The position numbers and the translations under genes were made by a program. A stretch of 5,407 bases of DNA. Origin: CADEFQ01 sp035433705 (GTDB taxonomy: Bacteria > Pseudomonadota > Gammaproteobacteria > Steroidobacterales > Steroidobacteraceae). The notes under the pieces were generated by a model. That model was not told where the DNA came from and searched no databases. It worked only from the letters and a program-made list of their open reading frames with translations. The DNA lies in NCBI GenBank assembly GCA_035433705.1, contig DAORVK010000098.1:1-5407 (forward strand). The letters are read 5' to 3'. This document shows, in pieces, positions 1 through 5,407 of this stretch; position 1 is the stretch's first letter, and every line of letters starts with the position of its first letter.

Positions 1-1
1 G

Positions 2-2374
2 CGCTTCCTGAACCCCGAGCGCGTGTCGATGCCCGACTTCGACATCGACTTCTGCATGGACGGCCGCGATCGCGTGATCGACTATGTCGCGGAAAAATAC
101 GGACGCGAACGCGTATCGCAGATCATCACCTACGGCACGATGGCCGCCAAGGCGGTGGTGCGCGATGTGGGCCGTGTACTTGGCATGAGTTACGGGCATG
201 TCGATCGCATCGCGAAGCTGATCCCCTTCGAGCTCGGCATCACACTCGAGGAGGCGCTCAGGAAAGAGCCGGAGCTGAAGCGGCTCTACAGCGACGACGA
301 GGAGATCACGAATCTCATCGATCTTGCGCGCTCGCTCGAGGGCCTCACGAGAAGTGCCGGCACGCACGCGGGCGGCGTCGTGATCGCCCCTTCGGTGCTG
401 ACCGATTTCGCGCCGCTCTACTGCGAAGAAGGCGCGCAGAGTGTCGTGACGCAGTTTGACAAGGACGACGTCGAGGCCGCCGGGCTCGTCAAGTTCGACT
501 TCCTCGGCCTGCGCACGCTCACGATCATCGACCGCGCGGTCGCGACGATCAACGCGCTGCGCGTGCAGGCAGGCGAGCCGCCTATCGTGGTCTCTGGCCT
601 GCCGATGGATGATGCAGCAACTTTCGCGCTGCTGAAGTCCTGCCGCACGACCGCGGTGTTCCAGCTCGAATCGCGCGGCATGAAGGACCTGATCCGCCGC
701 CTGCAGCCCGACTGCTTCGAGGACATCATTGCGCTGGTCGCGCTCTTTCGCCCGGGCCCGTTGCAGTCGGGCATGGTCGAGGATTTCATCGCCAGGAAGC
801 ACGGTCCGGCGGGCACGGTCATCGACTATCTGCATCCCGATCTGCAACCGGCGCTGGCGCCGACCTACGGCGTGATCCTCTATCAGGAACAGGTGATGCA
901 GATCGCGCAGGTGCTCGCCGGTTACACGCTCGGCGGCGCGGACCTGCTGCGCCGGGCGATGGGCAAGAAGAAGGCCGAGGAGATGGCGCAGCAGCGTTCG
1001 GTCTTCGTCGAAGGTGCGATCGCGCGCGGGGTGCCGGCGGGGCAGGCGGCGCACATCTTCGATCTCATGGAGAAGTTCGCGGGATACGGCTTCAACAAAT
1101 CGCACTCGGCCGCCTATGCACTCCTCTCCTACCAGACTGCATGGCTGAAGGCGCACTACCCGGCGGCATTCATGGCCGCGGTGCTCTCGGCCGACATGGA
1201 CAACACCGACAAGGTCGTGACGCTGATCGACGAGTGCGCGCAGATCGGGCTCGAGATCCAGCCACCGCACGTCAACTGCTCGATGTACGCGTTCACCGTG
1301 GCGGGCGAACGCGCCATCCGCTACGGCCTCGGCGCGATCAAGGGAGTCGGCGCCGGCGCGGTCGAGGCGCTGATCCTGGAGCGCGACGCGCGTGGCGCCT
1401 TCCGGAACCTCGAGGACCTCTGCCGGCGGCTCGACCTCTCGAAGGTCAACCGCCGCGTGCTCGAGGCGCTGGTGCGCTCGGGCAGCCTCGATGCCCTCGG
1501 CGCAAACCGCGCGACGATGATGAGCCGCATCGACGCTGCGATGCAGCTCGGCGAGCAGGTGACACGCGCCAGGGAAGTGGGCCAGGAGGATTTCTTCGGC
1601 CTGGGCGTCGCCGTGCGCACCGATCCGGTCGCACTGTCGGTGCCCGGGCAGCCCGATTTCAGCGAGTCTGTGCGCCTTGCGGGCGAGCGCGAGACGCTCG
1701 GCCTTTATCTCACGGGTCATCCGATCAACCGGTTCCTCGCCGATCTGCCGCGCTTCGTCACGCATCGCATCGGCGATCTCGTTTCCGATCGCCCTGTTGC
1801 GGCGCCCGAGGGGGGTAGGGCCTTTCGCGGCGGCAAGCCGGCCACGGTCGCGGGGCTCGTTACCGAGGTGCGTCGACGGGGCACGCGCGTCGCAGTTGTG
1901 CTCGACGATCGTTCGGGGCGCATCGAGGTGGATTTCTTCGAGGACGTCTATCGGCAGTATCGCGAGCTGATCGCGAAGGATTCGTTGCTGGTCATCGAGG
2001 GTCAGGTGCGCTTCGATGAATTCATCGACGGGTGGCGTCTTGCGGGGCGGCGTGTGACCGAGCTCGACCGCAGGCGCGAGGAAGTGGCGCGGCGCATCGT
2101 GATCCGCTGCGCAGCGGGCTCACCGGCGCGAGCGACATTGCCAGACGCCCTCGTCGGCGCGCTCACGCCGTGGCGCTCGGGGCCGTGCCAGGTGTCGATA
2201 GATTACGAAGGCGAGGGCGCACGCGGCGTGTTTACACTCGCCAGCGAGTGGAACGTGCGTGCCACCCGCGAGCTTCTCGAGCAGCTCGAGCTGCTTGCGG
2301 GACCGGGCAACGTGAGCGTGCGTTATGGCCCGCCGCCCGGCGCTGGCGCGCACGAGGGCGCCTTGCGATCCTGA
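2..2374 (+). CDS. dnaE: DNA polymerase III alpha subunit, C-terminal two thirds (5'-truncated by window edge)
   Basis: This is the catalytic subunit of the replicative DNA polymerase III holoenzyme. The reading frame is open from base 2 and ends at TGA 2372-2374, giving about 790 residues. It aligns with E. coli DnaE from about residue 388 (family length about 1160), so the N-terminal PHP domain and the first part of the palm lie upstream. Visible parts: the palm motif PDFDIDF with the catalytic Asp pair (codons 41-43 and 47-49); the KFDFLGL motif with the third catalytic Asp (497-499); finger-region motifs such as YGVILYQEQVMQIAQ (about 866-910) and FAGYGFNKSHSAAYA (from 1076); a helix-hairpin-helix region (about 1313-1500); the internal beta-clamp-binding peptide QEDFF (1583-1597; QADMF in E. 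coli); an OB fold (about 1841-2067); and the tau-binding C-terminal domain. A short Gly/Arg-rich insertion relative to E. coli precedes the OB fold (about 1795-1840). No frameshift is seen. The GTG at 23 is an internal Val codon. Confidence 0.98.
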   Translation, partial: RFLNPERVSMPDFDIDFCMDGRDRVIDYVAEKYGRERVSQIITYGTMAAKAVVRDVGRVLGMSYGHVDRIAKLIPFELGITLEEALRKEPELKRLYSDDEEITNLIDLARSLEGLTRSAGTHAGGVVIAPSVLTDFAPLYCEEGAQSVVTQFDKDDVEAAGLVKFDFLGLRTLTIIDRAVATINALRVQAGEPPIVVSGLPMDDAATFALLKSCRTTAVFQLESRGMKDLIRRLQPDCFEDIIALVALFRPGPLQSGMVEDFIARKHGPAGTVIDYLHPDLQPALAPTYGVILYQEQVMQIAQVLAGYTLGGADLLRRAMGKKKAEEMAQQRSVFVEGAIARGVPAGQAAHIFDLMEKFAGYGFNKSHSAAYALLSYQTAWLKAHYPAAFMAAVLSADMDNTDKVVTLIDECAQIGLEIQPPHVNCSMYAFTVAGERAIRYGLGAIKGVGAGAVEALILERDARGAFRNLEDLCRRLDLSKVNRRVLEALVRSGSLDALGANRATMMSRIDAAMQLGEQVTRAREVGQEDFFGLGVAVRTDPVALSVPGQPDFSESVRLAGERETLGLYLTGHPINRFLADLPRFVTHRIGDLVSDRPVAAPEGGRAFRGGKPATVAGLVTEVRRRGTRVAVVLDDRSGRIEVDFFEDVYRQYRELIAKDSLLVIEGQVRFDEFIDGWRLAGRRVTELDRRREEVARRIVIRCAAGSPARATLPDALVGALTPWRSGPCQVSIDYEGEGARGVFTLASEWNVRATRELLEQLELLAGPGNVSVRYGPPPGAGAHEGALRS
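2280..2295. repeat. 16-bp perfect palindrome within the 3' end of dnaE
   Basis: AGCAGCTCGAGCTGCT equals its own reverse complement. It lies about 77 nt before the dnaE stop and encodes part of EQLELL. Overlapping CTCGAG copies occur at 2276-2281 and 2285-2290. It is probably a by-product of alternating Glu/Leu codons in a GC-rich gene, but it could form a cruciform or act as a dimeric protein site. No function is established. Confidence 0.4.
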
Positions 2375-2417
2375 CCCGCCGCCCGTAACCTCGGCCGACC
2401 CTATTGCCACCGGCGGG
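2375..2417 (+). promoter_or_regulatory. Possible long-loop hairpin covering the accA ribosome-binding region
   Basis: The 47-nt dnaE-accA gap contains CCCGCCG (2375-2381) directly after the dnaE stop and its exact reverse complement CGGCGGG (2411-2417) just before the accA start, with a 29-nt loop. The right arm overlaps the only purine-rich stretch upstream of the ATG (GGCGGGG, 2412-2418), which is a poor Shine-Dalgarno match. Pairing would hide it and could couple accA translation to ribosomes finishing dnaE. No T-tract follows, so it is not an intrinsic terminator. A 7-bp G/C stem can easily arise by chance at this base composition, so this remains tentative. Confidence 0.25.
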
Positions 2418-2421
2418 GCCC

Positions 2422-3387
2422 ATGGCCGTCAGCTTTCTTGACTTTGAACAACCGATTGCCGAACTCGAGGCGAAGATCGAGGAGCTGCGGCATGTCACGT
2501 CCGAATCGAAGGTCAATATCCAGGACGAGATCGGCAGGCTCCAGGCGAAAAGCCGGCAGCTGACGAAGAACATTTTCGCGAACCTGACACCCTGGCAGAT
2601 CACCCAGCTTGCGCGCCATCCGCAGCGGCCCTACACGCTCGATTACGTCGCCGCCGTATTCACCGACTTCCAGGAATTGCACGGCGACCGGATGTACGGC
2701 GACGACCTCGCGATCGTGGGCGGGCTCGCACGGCTCGAAGGCCGGCCGGTGATGCTCATCGGCCACCAGAAGGGTCGCGACACGAAGGAACGGGTGCGCA
2801 GGAACTACGGCATGCCGAAGCCCGAGGGTTACCGCAAGGCGCTGCGCCTGATGCGCCTCGCCGAGCGGTTCCGCCTGCCGCTGATCACGTTCATCGACAC
2901 CACCGGCGCCTATCCCGGAGTCGGCTCCGAGGAGCGCGGCCAGAGCGAGGCGATCGCGCGCAACCTGTTCGAGATGTCCGTGCTCGGCATTCCGATCGTG
3001 AGTGTGGTGATTGGCGAGGGCGGCTCGGGGGGTGCGCTCGCAATCGGCGTATGCGATCGGCTCCTGATGCTCGAGTACGCGACCTATTCGGTGATCTCGC
3101 CGGAAGGTTGCGCGTCCATCCTCTGGAAGAATTCCGACAAGAAGGAGATCGCCGCAGAGGCAATGGGCCTCACGGCGGCACGCCTGTCCGGGTTGAAGCT
3201 CGTCGACGAGGTGCTGAAAGAGCCGCTCGGCGGGGCGCATCGTGATCCGCAGGCGATCTACGGGACGATGCGCGCCGCGCTGCTGAGGCATCTCGATGCC
3301 GTGTCTGATGTGACGCCGGAAGAGCTGCGCGCGTCGCGCAACACGCGTATCGCAGCCTTCGGCGTGTACTCCGAAACCCCGGGTTGA
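2422..3387 (+). CDS. accA: Acetyl-CoA carboxylase carboxyltransferase subunit alpha
   Basis: AccA pairs with AccD in the cytoplasmic alpha2beta2 carboxyltransferase, which moves the carboxyl group from carboxybiotin on AccB to acetyl-CoA and makes malonyl-CoA for fatty acid synthesis. The protein has 321 residues (319 in E. coli) and is collinear with the family. The helical N-terminus (FLDFEQPIAELEAKI, residues 5-19) precedes the crotonase-like fold. Key segments are HPQRPYTLDYV (66-76), GHQKGRDTKE (114-123), GAYPGVGSEERGQSEAIARN (162-181), the Gly-rich GEGGSGGALAIG (198-209) taken as the oxyanion-hole loop, and TYSVISPEGCASILWK (221-236). The ATG at 2422 is chosen because its product matches the family N-terminus; an in-frame TTG at 2404 would add six atypical residues. 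Residue 161 is Thr where E. coli has Pro (IDTPGAYPG), a position that also varies elsewhere. It sits 47 nt after dnaE and 4 nt before tilS, as in related genomes. Its partner accD is not in the window. Confidence 0.98.
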   Translation: MAVSFLDFEQPIAELEAKIEELRHVTSESKVNIQDEIGRLQAKSRQLTKNIFANLTPWQITQLARHPQRPYTLDYVAAVFTDFQELHGDRMYGDDLAIVGGLARLEGRPVMLIGHQKGRDTKERVRRNYGMPKPEGYRKALRLMRLAERFRLPLITFIDTTGAYPGVGSEERGQSEAIARNLFEMSVLGIPIVSVVIGEGGSGGALAIGVCDRLLMLEYATYSVISPEGCASILWKNSDKKEIAAEAMGLTAARLSGLKLVDEVLKEPLGGAHRDPQAIYGTMRAALLRHLDAVSDVTPEELRASRNTRIAAFGVYSETPG

Positions 3388-3391
3388 GCGC

Positions 3392-4876
3392 ATGCAGCCC
3401 GCGGCTGCATTCGGCCCGGAAGAGCTCGCGGACCGGCTCGCGGTACTCATCGGGGGCTTTCCACGCGTGCGCATCGCCGTCGCCTTCTCCGGCGGCGGCG
3501 ATTCTGTCGCGCTGCTCGCGGCACTGGCCGCGCTCGCGCGGCGCCACCGGCGACTCATGCTGCGCGCGGTGCACGTCGATCACGGTCTGCAACCCGGGTC
3601 GCGCAGCTGGTCACGACAGTGTGCACAGCTCGCCGGTGCGCTGCGCGTGCCGATCATCGTGCGGCGCGTGAGCGTCGACCTCGCGAAGGGTCAGTCGCTC
3701 GAAGCCGCCGCGCGCGCCGCCCGCTACCGGGCGTTCGCGCTCCTCCTCGGGGCGGACGAACGCCTTCTCACCGCGCACACCCTCGAAGACCAGGCGGAGT
3801 CCGTGCTGCTGCAACTGCTGCGCGGCGCGGGTGTCGAGGGGCTCGCGGCCATGCACGCGGACGTGCCACTGGCGCGCGGCCGTCTCGTGCGGCCGCTGCT
3901 CGATGTGCCGCGCGCGGCGCTGCGGGAGTACGCGCGCCGCCGGCGACTCGAGTGGATCGAAGACCCGATGAACCTCGATCTGCGCTTCGATCGCATCTAC
4001 CTGCGGCAGGAGATTCTGCCGCGTCTTCGCGAGCGCTGGCCGGGCGCGGCGCGTGCGCTCGCGCGCAGCGCACGCCACGCGCAGGATGCGCGCGGCCTGC
4101 TCGCCCGAATCGCCCGCGAGGACCTCGACGCTGCGGCTGATGGGCGCGACCTGTCCGTGACCGCGCTGCGCCGGCTGCCGATCGAACGCCGGCGCAATGC
4201 GCTGCGCCTCTGGATTGCGGAGCGGGGTGGGCGCATGCCGCAGTCGCGGCACCTCGCCGAGGTTGCAGGACCGCTGCTTGCGGCGCGCGCCGACGCCATG
4301 CCGACCGTGACATGGGCGGAAGGAGGGGTGCGCCGGGCGGCGGGGCGCCTCAGCTGGCAGTCCGCGCTGACGGCCTCTGCCGCGCCGTCGCCCCCTGCCG
4401 CGCCGTCGCCCCCTGCCGCGCCGTCGCCCCCTGCCGCGCCGTCGCCCTCTGCCGCCACGACACCCCCGATTGCGGTCGCCGCCGTCGACGTCTGGTCGTG
4501 GCGCGATCAGCCCATCGTGTGGCTGCCCGGTGCGCGTGGCCGGCTCGAAATGCGCCGCGATGCATACGGCAATCTTGATCTTGAGACGTTGCCCGCCGTG
4601 CTCGCGGTGCGCTGGCGCATGGGCGGCGAGCGTCTGCGGCCGCGTCCTGGCGGACCGTCGCGCACCGTCAAGAGCCTGCTGCAGGCAGCGCGCATCGCTC
4701 CGTGGGAGCGGGCGGCGATGCCGCTCGTGTACGCGGATGAAAGACTCCTCGCCGTCGCGGATCGGTGGATCGACGCCGCGCATCTCGCGCGGGAGGGCGT
4801 GCGGGCGCGAGGTCGCATCGTGTGGCACCGGACGCCGCGTCGTGCTCGCCCAGGGAGCGCCAATTTGGTAACCTAG
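3392..4876 (+). CDS. tilS: tRNA(Ile)-lysidine synthetase
   Basis: TilS uses ATP and lysine to convert C34 of the CAU-anticodon tRNA-Ile to lysidine, switching its charging from Met to Ile and its reading from AUG to AUA. The protein has 494 residues; E. coli TilS has 432. The N-terminal PP-loop ATPase domain carries SGGGDS (33-38), HVDHGLQP (61-68) and HTLEDQAES (129-137), the counterpart of E. coli HLDDQCET. The conserved segment after WIED reads DPMNLDLRFDRIYLR (191-205), where E. coli has SN and RN in place of MN and RI. A central tRNA-binding domain runs to about 323, followed by a Pro/Ala/Ser linker (about 328-363) built from a DNA tandem repeat. The C-terminal domain (about 367-480) carries GGERLRPRPGG, RTVKSLLQ and APWERAAMPLVY. 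The linker accounts for much of the extra length. The ATG lies 4 nt after the accA stop, which suggests translational coupling; no strong Shine-Dalgarno is seen. The stop is TAG. Confidence 0.96.
   Translation: MQPAAAFGPEELADRLAVLIGGFPRVRIAVAFSGGGDSVALLAALAALARRHRRLMLRAVHVDHGLQPGSRSWSRQCAQLAGALRVPIIVRRVSVDLAKGQSLEAAARAARYRAFALLLGADERLLTAHTLEDQAESVLLQLLRGAGVEGLAAMHADVPLARGRLVRPLLDVPRAALREYARRRRLEWIEDPMNLDLRFDRIYLRQEILPRLRERWPGAARALARSARHAQDARGLLARIAREDLDAAADGRDLSVTALRRLPIERRRNALRLWIAERGGRMPQSRHLAEVAGPLLAARADAMPTVTWAEGGVRRAAGRLSWQSALTASAAPSPPAAPSPPAAPSPPAAPSPSAATTPPIAVAAVDVWSWRDQPIVWLPGARGRLEMRRDAYGNLDLETLPAVLAVRWRMGGERLRPRPGGPSRTVKSLLQAARIAPWERAAMPLVYADERLLAVADRWIDAAHLAREGVRARGRIVWHRTPRRARPGSANLVT
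4381..4452 (+). repeat. Four-copy 18-bp in-frame tandem repeat in tilS
   Basis: The unit CGCGCCGTCGCCCCCTGC occurs three times exactly (4381-4398, 4399-4416, 4417-4434) and a fourth time with one C-to-T change at 4448 (4435-4452). The six bases before the array (CTCTGC, 4375-4380) match the end of the variant copy, so a degraded partial copy may precede it. Because 18 is divisible by 3, each unit adds six residues (AAPSPP) without breaking the frame. The near identity, including third codon positions, points to recent expansion by slippage or unequal recombination. The array lies between the central and C-terminal domains of TilS. Confidence 0.95.
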
Positions 4877-4892
4877 CTGCCCGTCGCGACTG

Positions 4893-4918
4893 CACCCCTG
4901 CCGGGGGTGGGCGGCACC
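4893..4918 (+). other. Small mutually exclusive hairpins in the tilS-pyrG gap
   Basis: The 65-nt gap (4877-4941) is GC-rich. CACCCC (4893-4898) can pair with GGGGTG (4904-4909) around a 5-nt loop. TGCCG (4899-4903) can instead pair with CGGCA (4912-4916), and GGTG (4906-4909) with CACC (4915-4918). These share bases and cannot all form at once. No T-tract follows, so an intrinsic terminator is not supported. It may be a pause or processing site, or chance structure. Confidence 0.25.
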
Positions 4919-4941
4919 GGTTTCACTGCGCGGCGGACATC

Positions 4942-5407
<466 letters not shown>

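Noticed and set aside
23..25. GTG as the dnaE start
   Set aside because: Codons from base 2 (RFLNPERVS) already match DnaE internally; the gene continues upstream of the window.
1141..1818. 225-codon open frame in another plus frame inside dnaE
   Set aside because: The product is dominated by Arg, Ala, Gly and Pro, typical of an out-of-frame reading of GC-rich DNA, and it lies wholly within conserved dnaE.
2404..2406. TTG as the accA start
   Set aside because: It would add six residues not typical of AccA; ATG 2422 gives the expected N-terminus.
2401..3558. 385-codon open frame on the minus strand across accA
   Set aside because: It is the antisense of a complete, well-conserved accA, has no family resemblance, and long antisense frames are expected at this G+C content.
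3611..4828. 405-codon open frame on the minus strand across tilS
   Set aside because: It mirrors tilS, is Arg/His-rich and low in complexity, and its Gly/Arg repeat is just the complement of the 18-bp array.
4865..4893. Sigma-70-like pyrG promoter beginning with TTGGTA at 4865-4870
   Set aside because: No TATAAT-like element lies at suitable spacing downstream; the region is GC-rich.
4893..4909. Intrinsic terminator after tilS
   Set aside because: The stem is only 6 bp and is followed by GC-rich sequence rather than a T-tract.
4900..4911. Bacillus-type pyrG attenuation by reiterative G incorporation
   Set aside because: That mechanism needs a G run at the transcript start plus a terminator. 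Here the G run is internal to the gap, with no identified start site and no terminator.

Overview
The window is an ordinary chromosomal housekeeping block from a high-GC bacterium (about two thirds G+C by eye, strong G/C bias at third codon positions). All four proteins resemble their gammaproteobacterial counterparts. The gene order dnaE - accA - tilS - pyrG, as I recall it, is that of Pseudomonas and relatives, where kdsA and eno follow pyrG; in E. coli pyrG lies elsewhere. The source is most likely a GC-rich gammaproteobacterium. The sequence does not allow a genus call.

Layout, all on the + strand: (1) 2-2374, the C-terminal two thirds of dnaE, the replicative DNA polymerase III alpha subunit, cut by the left edge; (2) a 47-nt gap with a possible hairpin over the accA ribosome-binding region; (3) 2422-3387, complete accA, acetyl-CoA carboxylase carboxyltransferase alpha; (4) a 4-nt gap; (5) 3392-4876, complete tilS, tRNA(Ile)-lysidine synthetase, with an 18-bp in-frame tandem repeat encoding a Pro/Ala/Ser linker; (6) a 65-nt gap with small competing hairpins; (7) 4942-5407, the first 155 codons of pyrG, CTP synthase, cut by the right edge. 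No stretch over 300 bases lacks a gene. I see no tRNA, rRNA, CRISPR array, insertion sequence or attachment site.

The tight spacing, shared strand and lack of a convincing internal promoter or terminator suggest one transcription unit serving core growth: DNA replication, the first committed step of fatty acid synthesis, AUA decoding, and CTP supply. I found no novel system. The points most worth a second look are the VNTR-like linker in TilS, two substitutions in a conserved TilS motif, and the single AUA codon seen in the window, which lies in dnaE upstream of the gene needed to decode it.
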